Assembly: GCA_963556255.1 (NCBI GenBank)
Contig: OY744610.1
Span: 67,053,257 to 67,117,256, forward strand
Reading direction: 5' to 3'
Length of the DNA: 64,000 bases
From: Allolobophora icterica
Lineage: Eukaryota; Annelida; Clitellata; Crassiclitellata; Lumbricidae
Positions within the stretch are counted from its first letter, which is position 1. Every line of letters starts with the position of its first letter. This document shows, piece by piece, positions 44,561-57,045 of the stretch. The notes below the pieces were generated by a model. It did not search any database, had not been told where the DNA came from, and was given only the letters and a program-made list of their open reading frames with translations. Both the position numbers and the translations under genes were made by a program.

Positions 44561-47194
44561 ATGTGATGGATTTTTCTCTTTTTATTTAGCGCCTCTATAG
44601 CGGATGATGCCAAGACGTTCATCAAGTCCATGTATTCTGTGTGTTGAATCTGCTGTCTCTGTTCGCGGATTTTTGTTTTGAGGACAGGAAGGTAGGCTGA
44701 GCTATTACGTTAACATTGTAAGTTGTATCGTCATGTTGTACATCCTGTCACGCTTTGCTGGCAGTCTACATGGACCGATTGGGGCTTTAAAGTTAACCTT
44801 TTAAAACCTCGAGTTGTCCAATAATAGTCCAGTTTAGAAGGCCACACAACTGTTTTGTAAGCAAGGAGACCAACAGATTAGGTAAAAACTTTATTTCCAG
44901 AGACAAATTATTTAAAATGCGAGACAGCACGGCAGTCATAATGGGCGCTTCTTATGCAGTGACAAATATTTTTAAAAATCTGGCCTACCCTATACCATAA
45001 GAGCAATTTAATATGACAACAGATGATACATGGATGTTTGCTAAATTTCACAATAGAAGCCATCTCATGTATATAATATATTGAACATAATATATATTTA
45101 TTTACATAAAGCACGGAAGGGGCAAGATGTCGTTTTACGATTGATGATACCTTATGAAATTACAACGCTTCTATTAGACACCTTTCATTAAAGACATCAT
45201 ATTAACATAAAGGGAATTTCACATTTACAGCAGATGAATGTAGGGATGCTCGAAATTGGAAGTATATATAGTCTATCGTACGCGAAAAAAGGGTGTTTAA
45301 TAAGAGCCTAATATTTCCCTGCGACGTTCAGTATTTAGCGAATTCTTCAGTCTGACAAGGCCGTTGACGTCGACCAGTTTCTGTATCTAAGATGATTAGC
45401 GTCGCCCTCCTCTTTATCCAGGCTTTGGACTGGCCCTACCCGAAGTAAACCGAAGCTAAGATTGAATATTGTTTCTCTCGTGTCTGGTGCTTCTGGGGTA
45501 AAGTGACTCTCAACGTCAGGGTCAGATGAACGAACACAGGGGTCAAATGCCTTCGACAGATGCGATCTCGCCATCACTTGGCTGCGGATGCGGGAAAAGC
45601 AGCAGCAGCAGTAGCCGTGATGTGATGGCTGGCACTTCCCGCACTCGAAATCTTGCTGTGTTGGCGTCAATAGGAATTTAAAAATTAAGACCACGCAAAT
45701 GTAAAAGATTTGATTGTGATTTTACAGTCTAACGACATGTTGTGGTATCGAAGGCCGTTGAAAAAAAGTTCTTCGAACAGTTCGCATCGTAAAGCTTATT
45801 ACGATAAAATCAGGTACTTTTACATGCGCTATATGAAGTGTCCTTATACAAACGTACATATATATATAACACTAAGAATGAAGGCAGATGAAAGATTCAC
45901 AGGAGAAGAAGAATAAATTTGAAAGTATAAACAACAACCAAACATGTTTACATCTTTTGGCAGTGACGCCATTGACGTCATCTTAAAGAAAATACCCGCA
46001 CTCTCCGCGAAACCAAGGCGAGCGCTCTAACTAATCGGCCGACAGTGTTGCCCTGAGTACCTAAAGCTGTTCAGTGCCTAGTGTTATATGCCTAATAAGG
46101 CGCTCTTTTTATTCCAAAGTTTAACATCGTCAAAGGTGGCTTACGACAATTGAAAATATATAGAATACACTGAAAACATCGAGTTTCTAAATTCCAGAAA
46201 ACACCATTTAAAGATGTCAAAGCAGTACTTTACAACGTCTTAATATTCATTGTTTAACAGCTTGAAATTATTCAGTTAATTGAAGTGCACTGTAGCGGTC
46301 CCTAGATCATATATCACAGATTGTTACCGTCTTAAAGTTGTCTTGGTCGAGCCAATTCGCTGATTGGTTACCACGAGTTTAACAATAATTTAACATCTTA
46401 TGGCATGAAAAGCCGTTGACATTGACAAAATAATGTTCCGTAAACTATTTAAACAATTTTGCAGCGTTGTGTGCATATATATTATCGTTTTATAACGTTT
46501 TAAGGGTGTCTAATGATAACGCCCTAACCTATGGGTTATGTTGTCCTATTTTCCATCGTTTTGATTCATAATGCGCTAATAATCGCCACAGAGGAAGCCG
46601 TTATATTTCCCTTTTCAATCAGACAGTCAGCCTTTGATCAAGTCCTCTGTTTTAGATAAATTATTTATTTTGCGCTTGAAGTTAGACTCTTCGGAAGCGT
46701 AATTCAAAGAACTTGGTGCATAGCAAACCGACTTGAGGCCGGAGAAGAGCTATTAATAGCCACGAGGAAAGTATTTTTTGCAATTATCGAAATAATGTAG
46801 AAATAATATCGAAATAATGTAGAGAAAATGTTATTTAAAGACTGTTCCAATCATTTGCTTCTACTTTGCAACTCGTATCATTATAAGCGATTGAACGAAA
46901 ATTAAATATATAGGTGAACTAATATACAATTTAAAGGTGTCTAAACAGAACTTAGCAACATTTATAGCATCATCTAAATTAATCGTAATCAGAGAAACAT
47001 ACGATAGCAACATGAAGACGTTGCCATCTGGATGACCAACAAAAGAACATTCTCCAAAAAAGGAGAACTTTAAATTACTATATATAAACTACTAGATGAC
47101 TAATTTAATTGAAATTGTCGTCAACGGCCATTGGTGTCATATATTACGCCGACGTTAAACCTTGGAAATAATAAAAATTTTAGAAATTCAGATT
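44561..47194. repeat. Background units, no gene seen
   Basis: 45,240-45,525 is paralogous to 180-470. AAGGTGTTTAA or AAGGTGTCTAA motifs lie at about 45,290, 46,501 and 46,933. A tRNA-like CTCTCCGCG...AGCGCTCTAAC relic is near 46,000, and a LINE-A tail (GTCGTCAACGGCC) at 47,118. Open frames at 45,347 and 45,710 are not supported by any motif. Confidence 0.5.
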
Positions 47195-48562
47195 CGATAA
47201 CCCTACAATTTTATCTTGGTTTCAACTCATGCACGATTATTATTACTATTTATTCACCTAATTAACGAATCTTTTGTAAGAAAGGTGATGCCACTGTTAT
47301 AAGCTATATTCATATCTAACAGATTGGATTGTGTGCGTCAACATAGGAATATGTCACTGCACACCAGCTGAACTGAGTAAAACACGACGATTAAGCGCAG
47401 ATGAAACGTTCTTAGCATATTCTTAAACACATTTTAAAGGTGCCTACACAATCTAAAGAAATCATAACTAATGAAGTTAACGAAAATCATCTATATATGA
47501 CTCAGGTAGTGACCATATTAGAGGTGTCTAAGAACACACTAATGTTCTTCATATTTTCCAGAGTTTAACGATATTTCCCAGCACCATATTTGAGTTGGGG
47601 TCGATAGTAATAAAAACAATTCATAGTTCACGCGGTTATTAGATATATCCACGACATTAAAAGCGGTTGAAGTCGATTAGAAAATTTCATAGCATCAATG
47701 AGATAAACGCTGTGATATACAATAAAACGAATATGCATAATATTGATTGTGTTCTTACAGTCTAACGACATCTTGTGCATCTTTTGGCCTCAGAGCCGTT
47801 GACATTATCTCAAAGAAAAGCCAATTCCACCTTATTGTAGGACGTTCTATCTAACTAACGATTAGTAGACCTAATTTTCCTTTTTTCGTAATATTGTGGC
47901 ATCAAAGGCTGCAGAAAGGAGGATGGCAACATCAACAGCCCTGATGTATCGTTAAACACTGGAAACTAGCAGCACATCCTTATACACCTCTTTTATCGAT
48001 TAAAATTGAGGTATAAGAATCCGTAAATGAAACGCCGTTTAGTATCCGTCCATCAATCAACGGCCCTAATAGTCATAAGAAGGCGCCAATAATTATTAGA
48101 AACTACTATTACTAAGTAATCATATCGGAAGAGAAACATGGTTTAAAGGTGTTTGTAACAGCCGAGTACTTAGGCCGTCTCAATACGTAGAACTGACTAC
48201 GGTATGGGATTGGCGAATCATCGGTTGGTGGTTCATGCATGGGTGGAAGGAGACCTGCTGCCGCTGGCTCGCGAGTTCCTTCCCACCTCTCTCGTTTCTC
48301 ATGTTTGCAACGAACCTGGGATTAAGATTATTTTTATAACAGTAAACACTTTAATGTCGAGGAAAAGCAGATGGCGTTCCCGTGTTGGACGGACAATTGA
48401 AGCGATTAACGAAATTACAAATATATAGAGTCTATAGTAAGCCAATAAAAGGTGTTTAATAAGAACCTAATATTTTCCTTCACCGTTCAGTATTTAGCGA
48501 ATTCTTCAGTCTGACAAAACCGTTTGCAACGGACAGAGAACATACATACAGACAGACAGACA

Positions 48563-48758
<196 letters not shown>

Positions 48759-48765
48759 TTAAACG

Positions 48766-48836
48766 GGAGAATGATTGAACCCGTACTCTCCGCGGTACAA
48801 GGCAAGTGCTCTATCCAATCGGTTACCGGGTTCTAC
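48766..48836 (-). other. Degenerate tRNA-like sequence
   Basis: This is the best preserved of three: the minus strand gives GGTAACCGATTGGATAGAGC, then CTTGCCTTGTACCGCGG and GTACGGGTTCAATCATTCTC. See also 38,372 and 61,845. Confidence 0.4.
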
Positions 48837-49400
48837 TAAGAAGATCATGCCTTCAATCATTTGACGGATGGATTGATGGAGAGTTTAACAGCACCTGATG
48901 ACGACAAAGTCCGTTGACGTCGACAGAAATTACTTTTGAATAATATAGCTCCTCTATAAGTTCTTAAACAATTATCGCCTTTTCCCAGTATATATTCGAT
49001 TACCTGCTGCAATGCCTATATAGCATCCGTTAACAACGTTTTAAAGGTGTCTAAAGATAACGCTCTAACCAACGGCGCTATAGTCAATATGTTTAATGAT
49101 GGCGCTCTAACGCAACCTATATCGCGTCCCGTTTATATACAGCCTCGTTTAATTACTTTAAAGGTGTCTAAGGAGAGCGCTCTGAACGATCTGCTGATTG
49201 GTTATCAAGAGTTTAAAGAGTCTTTTGACAGACAGAAAGGAAAATTAAGAATTATCATATGAATACATTATCCAATATAATTAGTATCAGAGTAAATTAC
49301 GACAGCAACATAAGGAGACTGCCATCTGCATGGCGAACAAATTAACAAAAAAACATTCTCCAAGAAAATAGCTTTAAAATACTTTTTTATAATATGTATA

Positions 49401-50253
49401 TATTTCTCAAATTTTCGTCAACGGCCCTTGATTGCATAAGACGTCATTTGACTTTGAATGATGGTGAATTGTAACGCTCCAATTGGACACCTTTAATTAA
49501 ATTACGTCATTTGACTATAATGGGAACTAGAAATTTCGTCCAATCGCTGACGAACAGTCACGCTTATGGCAAAATGCCATTGGAACGGTTAGAACTGCTC
49601 AAAATAATAATTGCAAACGTCTTTTAAGTTTGATATTCGCCCTATTACTAATCCGGCAGTGGTAGACTCAAACCTGGAGAAAAGAGGAGGGCGACGCCTA
49701 TCGTTTTTGTTATGACAGTGTCGTTAAAGTTAAACAACACCTAACTAGCGATATTTCAGTTTTCAAAATAATTACAGTTTCAGTTTTTATTAAGTTTTGG
49801 GTTCGTAATTTCTATTTCAGTTAAAGATTCAGTTTTGAAATAATTTCAATTGTTATTACATTTTCAGTTCTGAAATAAATTTCGTTTTCCTTGCAGTACT
49901 TGAAAATTTCAATTTCTACATAGATATTATTTGCATTGATAAACAACATGGTTATATGTGACATCGGCCGAGAGAAGGGACCACTTGTCGCAAATGGACT
50001 TATTAGCAGTTTCCAGAAGCTTACACCCTAGGTAAAATGAGGAAAAAATTTCAGAGCGTTTGGTCCATAATTTATGCACTTTTTCACAAAAATATAAAAT
50101 ATCATTTGGCGGGAAATCGCATAAAAAAATTTAATGTGTCTCTACCAAATGCATTAATACCTAAATTTAGCCTTAACGCATCAAGTACCATAAGATTCTT
50201 TATCGTAGTGTGAGTCCGAGCTGAAGATTGATTTATTAGACGCAAAAATCAGG
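49401..50253. repeat. Background unit, no gene seen
   Basis: LINE tail wording (CGTCAACGGCCCTTGATTGC) is followed by the ATTGGACACCTTTAATTAA motif, GGAGAAAAGAGGAGGGCGAC and TTTCAGTT repeats (paralogous to 38,780-39,250). 49,920-50,250 is unassigned. Confidence 0.45.
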
Positions 50254-50740
50254 ATGGTAATGATTATAATGATCATGATATCTGTGATCATGATTATCAG
50301 AATCACGACTGATAAAATGATGATGATGATGATGGCGCTAAAAACGGTGATCATAATGATTATGGCGACTATGATCATAATGATTATGACGACTATGATC
50401 ATAATCCTGATCATCATTATCAAAATCATGATAACAACGATTATGATAACAATGATGATACTGATAACGAAGACGACAACGATGGTCATGATCATAATTA
50501 TAATGATCATTTTAGTGGTCATGATGATAGTAATAACGATGATGTTGATGATGACGATGATAATAATTACGATGACGACAATGAAGGTGATGATAATGAT
50601 CATGACTATGATGATGATGACGGTGAAAATGAAGATGAAAACGAAGATGATAAAGATGAAGATGATGATGATGACGACGACGACGAGGAGGAGGAGGACG
50701 ACGACGACGATGATGATGAAGATGCTGATGATGACGATGT
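50254..50740. repeat. Imperfect GAT/CAT/AAT trinucleotide array, about 480 bp
   Basis: Nearly every third base pattern is GAT-like (TGATAACAATGATGATACTG, then pure GATGATGACGACGACGAGGA). Long frames on both strands (poly-Ile, Met and Asp-rich) are explained by the period of three. Confidence 0.85.
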
Positions 50741-53234
50741 CCGAATTTCCAACAGTACAATATACCAAGATGTCCGCAAAACTTCGATAGTTGGCTGTCC
50801 GCTCTTCAATGTATTACTGTTCTACACCTTTGCTGGCCAACACAACACAGAATCTTCAAGCTTCTCAGTCTACAGACTGCTCTGCACGTACCAGACAGTT
50901 ACACCCATTTATAATATCAATATTATTGTGGTTGCCAGCTGTTCTGTATTTTTGTTACTACGTACCAAGCTGGAATACATTCAAATTGCCTACATACGAT
51001 AAGATCATTCCAAACAGACAAGCAAGGCATGACAAACGGACTGTATTATAGCATTCGCAACATCTGGCCAATTATTAATTTACCTGATAATACTTCTCCA
51101 ATTATTAATAATTGACTTTATCGCACCAACGATGACTAACGTTAATGTAGAAGTAAGCGACCGTATGGCCTCGACCTTGCTCGTTTCCTGTGAATTATAA
51201 AATTATTATGTACACGCCCATACTCTGATCACCCCCACTCTCAAAGCACATCAACACACTTGTCAGGGTTAATACCCATGTCTGGCGTAGTTATTTCCAC
51301 TGTTTAACGACGGCTTGCGGTTTCCAGGGCCTTCATCGTCGCCCTCCTCGTTTTTCGGCTTAGACTGGTACAACCGAAGTACGGATAGTGGCTTCAGAGC
51401 TGTTTATAGAATTTAATGTTTGACTCTTTCCTATTGCACACAAATCAGCAGTCGAATGCCTCCGGTGCGAAAATTTGACCTATATTATGTAGGTAGCAAC
51501 CGAAATAAAGGTGTCTAAAGCGCATCTTGAAAGCTAAGCACAGGGCTCCAGCTCATTCATGAGCGCTGCGTCATGTCCGAAGGGTTGTCCAGAGATGCGA
51601 AGTGAATTTACGAGTCCGGTTAAGAGAGAGACAGTTTCTGTACGAACGTTGTGGAGTTTTCTAGAGAATGACAATTTGAAAATGGTTGTAATTAAACTAT
51701 CACTGCCGACCTCTTACCATTGTTTAAAACTGTCACATCTGTCTCTGGTTTTCCTGCCTCGTGCTGTGTTACCTTCACCTGTTTGCTTCTTGTGAGCATG
51801 TGTGGCGGTTGGCATGGGAAGTGTTACCTTTTCGCTAATGAGAAGATTCTAAAGAGGCGTATGAAGAATGTCATCTTTGCACTTCTGAACATTTCTAAAG
51901 AGAAGTGTGATACCTCTGCAACATTTCCATGGGCATAAGATGGACCACATATGGACTCTACACGAGTCCTACATATGAATATGGGTCCTATAAGGGCTCC
52001 GTGTGAATATCGTTTCAATATGTACAGGAAAAACATTAAAATATATAAAACATAGATATTAAATACTCGAAAAAAGGAAATGTAGAAAAATAAATGTTTA
52101 TGTTATATATCTAATATACAAAACAGCCTATATTTACCATGAGAAGAGCCTTGAGGCCAACATTAATTCATTCTGAGGATTTGATATAGAGCCTCTTCGA
52201 GATACCTATATAGAGGCGCTGTATCAAATCATCAGGAACATAAAAGAGCCTCTGAGGCTACTGATGAGCTATTATTAGCCACAACTAATTGCTTGTACGA
52301 ACTGGATAATATAAAAGTTAATCACCGATTGAACGAAACTGAAATATATAGGATGAAAAATAAACAATTTAAAGGTGTTTTAACTGAATCTAGCATCATT
52401 TATAACATCATCTGAATTAATCGTAATCAGAGAAAAATACGGCAGCCACATGAAGATGATCAATAAAGAAACATTCTCCAAGTAAAAGATAACTTTAAAA
52501 TACTATATATACACGTAAAATACTAATAGTTTTTGAATTTAATTGAAGTTGTCGTCAACAGCCAGTGATATCATATGACGTAAACCATTGAAAATAATAA
52601 AAGTTTATAGAAATTCAGCCTGCATAGTTCCGGTTTGTCATTTTCTCTAGATTTACAATAGTGCAGAGAACGGTGCAAAATTATATTCCTATCGACGTCA
52701 ACCGTATTTGGTTGCATAAGATAGTAACATTTTATCGCTACAATTTAGACACCTTTACTTAAAAAGCTCGTTGAGCTATAATAACCCGTTGCGACGCTCA
52801 CTTTACTAGGCCATTGATCTGGCAATAGATGAATGAATCCCAAAAGCAATTGTTGATGATTTTTTACTCGCGACAGCCTTTCCCAGCCGTTCCCCAATGC
52901 TCAAAATCACACACGAAATTGGCATATAAAGTGCACGAATAGCGCTTTCCCAAACAAACCGCACGAGTTTTTGCCAATAGCATTAATTCGTATACGACAG
53001 CGAAACATTTAAGAAAGCGTCCGTTTAGAGAAGAACGTCCTAAAACGACATCCAGATGTTCCAACTAGCTCTGTGCGTTTCTGTGTCCCTGTGTGCCTGG
53101 CTGTGCATGTATCTGTCTGTCTGCACGTTCGCGTAACTGTGTATGGGTCGGTGTGATGTATATGTGCATGCATGTGCAAAACACGCAACCAGTCGTCGAT
53201 GCCATAGGACCACACACGCAGGCGCAAGTCATGT
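50741..53234. other. Background and unassigned sequence, no supported gene
   Basis: 51,190-51,620 repeats the unit seen at 11,500-12,000. 52,300-52,420 has GAACGAAACTGAAATATATA and AATTTAAAGGTGTTTTAAC. A LINE-A tail is at about 52,550. 51,800-52,030 contains a 72-residue frame (GWHGKCYLFANEKILKRRMK) with no family match that I know. 52,870-53,230 resembles 4,140-4,300 and 18,300-18,480. Confidence 0.4.
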
Positions 53235-53390
53235 AGCCATCTACAGTGCCAGGAATAAATCATACAGCCATCTGCAGTACCAGGAATAAGCCATATAGCT
53301 ATCTACAGTTCTAAGTATAAGCCATATAGCCACCTACAGTTCCGGACATAATCCATATAGCCATCTACAGAATCAAGAATAAGCCACATT
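53235..53390. repeat. 31-bp minisatellite, five units
   Basis: AGCCATCTACAGT-type units start at 53,235, 53,266, 53,297, 53,328 and 53,359, exactly 31 bases apart, each continuing with CAGGAATAAGCCATAT-like sequence. A shorter relative occurs near 18,480. Confidence 0.85.
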
Positions 53391-54092
53391 GTTGTAAAAA
53401 AACAGGCTTTAACCATGTAGCCACAATGGTAAACTGTTGCAAGTAAAACGAAAGCTCTGAGAACTTTTGATATAAGGTTTCAACTGCTAAAAACGACGTT
53501 GGCGCTCTTTGCCCCTTCAGCCGTTTGTAAATTTCTGGGTCTGTGATCACACGACTCTCAGACCACATCAATTCGCAAGCCAAGGTTTATGCGCGTTGCT
53601 GGCGGTATAACTATCCTGCGGTTAACGTTGACGTTGCCATCCCTTGCTTCTGTGGCTTGGGACTGGAACTGCCGTAGTACGGGTAGAGGTGGAGTTTCTT
53701 GGCTAGTTTCGGACCTGGAGAATAAAATTTGCTTGTTGTAAGAACCGTTCTGAATACAAATCAAACGAGAACGAGATTTATATTATGTATAGAAGAGTTG
53801 AAATAAAGGTGTTTAAAGGAGTCGCGATCGTAATCGTAAACTCTAAATTTCTAAAGCGCTACTCTAAAGCTAAGCGCAGAGCACCAGCTTATTCACGAGC
53901 GCATTGTCGTGTCACAGGGGTTGTCCAGAGATGCAATCGAATTTAAGAGTCCGTAGGCGATAGGAACCGCAGCAAAAAATCAATGGACAATGGATTTAAA
54001 TGAACTGAAATACTGTAATGATCTGTAAAGCAGTCAACGGCCATTGTTTCCATTTGATGTGATTAAACCCTGGAAATAATAATAATCGTTAA
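53391..54092. repeat. Background unit, no gene seen
   Basis: GGTAAACTGTTGCAAGTAAA, TTGGGACTGGAACTGCCGTA, GAGTTGAAATAAAGGTGTTT, a minus-strand L2 tail (CGCGATCGTAATCGTAAACT) and a LINE tail module at about 54,030 (GTCAACGGCCATTGTTTCCA) occur in the same order as in the other long units. Confidence 0.55.
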
Positions 54093-54326
54093 CTATTTAT
54101 TTATTTAGGATATTTCTATAGCGCCTCCTCAAGTCTACTACTACTGAGAGGCGCTCCCGACTACAGCATTGGTATACTGTGTCGGAGTTTTCACGCCGAA
54201 GCGCCACGAGCAATCGCGAGTGAAGGACTTGCCCAAGGTCCGTACGCAGCGGCTAGAGTGGGATTCGAACCTGCAACCTTCCGGTCACAAGGCGCCAAAC
54301 TTACCACTGAGCCACCACGCCTCACT
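54093..54326 (-). mobile_element. SINE-2 (tRNA-derived) with L2-type tail
   Basis: The minus strand runs GTGAGGCGTGGTGGCTCAGT (box A), TTGTGACCGGAAGGTTGCAG, GGTTCGAATCCCACTC (box B), CTTGGGCAAGTCCTTCACTC, GCGCCACGAGC's complement, then GGGAGCGCCTCTCAGTAGTA and GGCGCTATAGAAATATCC with an AAATAAATA tail. The 3' part matches the L2-like LINE end at 3,826-3,872. The background TTAACTATGATC is split with a short TAACTAT/TAAACTAT duplication. Confidence 0.8.
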
Positions 54327-54490
54327 AGGAATAAACTATGATCATACATCTAATCTGTTTTTTAAATCATTAGAAGTTATTCTAATTTTCTTTGTGTTTG
54401 AGGACTTTACTGCTACGAATCTGTTTAAACACCTTTAAATCATTGTTCTCAAATCCAATATACCTCACTCTCAAAACATATCAACGCACT

Positions 54491-55522
54491 TCTGAATTCT
54501 TTTCTTCACTTAATACATCTATTATTGGCCCTTCTTTCCCTTCTGAACCTCCTTGGTGTAACAAACAAGTAGAGGTTGACTTAACACTGAGTAAGTTAAT
54601 AAATAAGAAAATTGATCATCCAGAATTTTTAAAGCAATCTGCTTTAGAATTAGTTTCTAAGTACGACTCTTATGTACATATCTATACTGATGGGTCAAAG
54701 GTAGATCATAGTGTTTCTGCTGCCTTTACAGTGCCAAGTTTAAATATAGATAAAAAATTTAGATTATGTAATAACTCCAGTATTTATGCAGCAGAGTTGA
54801 CTGCAATTATAGAAACTGTAAAATGGATTTTGGACTCCGAATGTTATAAGAATTGTCAATTTGCATTGTTTTCTGATTCATTGAGTGTTCTTACGTCAAT
54901 TAAGGAGTCTTATTCTCAGTCTAGACCTAATTTATTGAATGAACTATTGTCTCTGATTAACAGACTAAATTCCAATCAAATAAGATTTATTTGGATCCCA
55001 AGTCACATTGACCTGACAGGTAATGATCGAGCAGATACTTTGGCTAAAGAAGCCCTGAGTATTGATCATATTAATTCTACTAATTATCTTGAACTTTCAG
55101 AAATTTTTACTTTAATGAAACTGTATATAGTAAATAAATGGCAATTAGAATATACTAACGATAATAGAGGTCATTTTTATAAATCTATTTGTCCAATTGT
55201 AAGTACAGATATTAAATATTTAGAACCCTATAGACATAAAGAAGTCCAAATTTCTAGACTACGTCTTGGAGTGGCGAATACTAATCAAAGGTTGTTTATC
55301 ATAAAACGACATTCTAGTGGTTTATGTGATACCTGTCAGGTCAAGGAGACTATTCACCACCTCCTACTTGAATGTAAAAAAGAAGATATATCTAAGTTGT
55401 TGCGAGATAAATGTCAGTTGTATAAAAATGAAATTTCTATTTTAAACCTTTTAACAATGAATATGTTTCAAAACGAAGTGTATAGGTTAGTTAAAATAAT
55501 TACTAAAGGTCAAATTTTGTAA
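54491..55522 (+). pseudogene. LINE-A ORF2 C-terminal part (RNase H and zinc finger)
   Basis: The frame is open without any stop from the truncation point (TSEFFSSLNTSIIG) to the TAA at 55,520. RNase H catalytic positions are YTDGSK, AAELTAIIE, FSDSLSVL and GNDRADTLAKEAL. The C-terminus is SRLRLG and CDTCQVKETIHHLLLEC. The protein is almost identical to the end of the copy at 23,402-27,176, so both insertions are recent. The upstream 33 codons in the longer open frame are flanking DNA. Lacking RT and endonuclease, it cannot move by itself. Confidence 0.9.
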
Positions 55523-56556
55523 ATAGATATGTTATGTTTGCTACTGTAAACAGTTTGTTTACACTAGTTTTTTTTTAGTTTTTTTTATTTAGTTTTTTTT
55601 TGTATTTGTTTTCTTTGTGCATTTTATTTTATTGTATTAGGCATTACATTATTATAATACACTTTTTATAATAATACCCTTATGCAACATTCTTTAGTTG
55701 TATTTTTTGCATATTGGTTATTGGAGACCCTGTATGACCATTTTCTTATCAGTTGTTGTATTATATTATATATGTAATAAAAATTTGATGTTAGTAAATT
55801 ACATATATAAAATATTGATTATTGAGTATTTATGTTACTACCCTCTAACATTTTGTTGTTTAGATATGGTATGATTTGGTTTATGTATTGGAAAATATAC
55901 TATATTGTATAGTGTTACAATATTGTGTTGCAATACAGGAAATATAAGGTAATTGTGAATACAATACACTGAAACACAACTTTAAACAATTGTAATTATA
56001 TGTTTATATATGCTTTGTTAATTAAATACATTTATGGTGGAGTGTGTTAAATATCTGAACAGTGTAAAAAAAACAACTTGGTATACCATATGTTTCATTT
56101 AATGTGTATGCGGTTTGTGAATTTGTTATTATTTCGTGCATGGTGTAATTGTAGCAGTTGATATTACCATGGAATGTCGTTAAGCTGAAGAATAAGAAAT
56201 AATTGCTTAGAAATTTCAAATGTAGAAAAAGAATATAATGTCATAATTATAATTATATGTACTGTGCATTTATATTTGAAATTGTTTAAATATATCTTAT
56301 GTGTGGTAGTTGTTGTAAAATACTGTTTAAATTGCATCAAGCATTTTATTAATATGTGTATTATAATCTCAAACAATATTAGATATAATGCTTTAAATGA
56401 TGTGACATTCTATGACATTGTACGGCTCTGGTTGACACTTTTAAATGGTGTCTTTCGGACGCTATAAGTATCTTGTTTTCTGTAAATTGCATTTATGAAT
56501 TGTCGTCAACGGCCTTTGATGCCATAAGACGACGTTAAATGTTTGGATTAATAATA
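54491..56556 (+). mobile_element. LINE-A, 5'-truncated copy with 11-bp TSD
   Basis: ATCAACGCACT lies at 54,480-54,490 and 56,557-56,567. The 2,066-bp insert carries RNase H and the zinc-finger end of ORF2, then an AT-rich 3' UTR. It ends with ATGGTGTCTTTCGGACGC, GTCGTCAACGGCC, ATAAGACGACGTTAAATG and GGATTAATAATA. The exact TSD fixes that module as the true 3' terminus. Confidence 0.92.
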
Positions 56557-56567
56557 ATCAACGCACT

Positions 56568-57045
56568 AACCACGGTAAATTCCCCCTGATGTCAGTAATA
56601 GTATGGTGGCTAGGGCCATTGACATCTTCCACCTTCTTTTTCCCGGCTTGGGACTGGCACTACCGACGTACTAGTAGTGGCGGAGATCCGTGACTGGCTT
56701 GGAAGCTGCGGAATAATCTTTATAATTTCGGAGAGAATATTGATGGAACGAAAATCAGAGCTATATCACGTAGAAAGTATCCAATATAAGGGTGTCTAAA
56801 TCAATCGCAATATTAATCGTGAATTCAAAATTTCTAGAGCTCTACTCCAAAGCCAGCCACAGGGCACCAGCTTATTCACGAGCGCTGCGCGGTGTCCAGA
56901 ATTCATAGTGAATGCTAAGAGTCCGGTTGTGATATAAACCAGAGAGAGGAGGCAGATCCGCAGCAAAAAATCGGCTTTTAGTTTCTTCAAGTTTGTTGAG
57001 GTAGTTAAACACTTCACTGCTATGAAACGTGTTTCGCTCTGTTTC
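56568..57045. repeat. Background unit, left half
   Basis: GGACTGGCACTACCGACGTA, GAACGAAAATCAGAGCTATA, AAGGGTGTCTAAATCAATCG, a minus-strand L2 tail and GCAGATCCGCAGCAAAAAAT precede the RTE insertion. The unit resumes at 58,326. Confidence 0.6.

Noticed and set aside
45347..45694. 115-residue frame with a Cys-rich patch
   Set aside because: It lies in background shared with 300-480 and has no matching zinc-finger spacing. The frame is not conserved in the paralogue.
49047..49262. 71-residue frame in the 47-49 kb unit
   Set aside because: It overlaps the AAAGGTGTCTAA background motifs and the paralogue at 62.1 kb is not open in the same way.
50181..50809. Frames of 178 and 195 residues rich in Ile, Met, Thr and Asp
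   Set aside because: The imperfect GAT-type array has a period of three and lacks stops by composition. There is no domain.
51559..52036. Overlapping 70-78-residue frames as a possible host exon
   Set aside because: Part lies in a recurring background unit. The rest has no motif, no convincing splice sites and no conserved neighbour.
53235..53390. CRISPR-like 31-bp periodic repeat
   Set aside because: A head-to-tail minisatellite with no spacer sequence.
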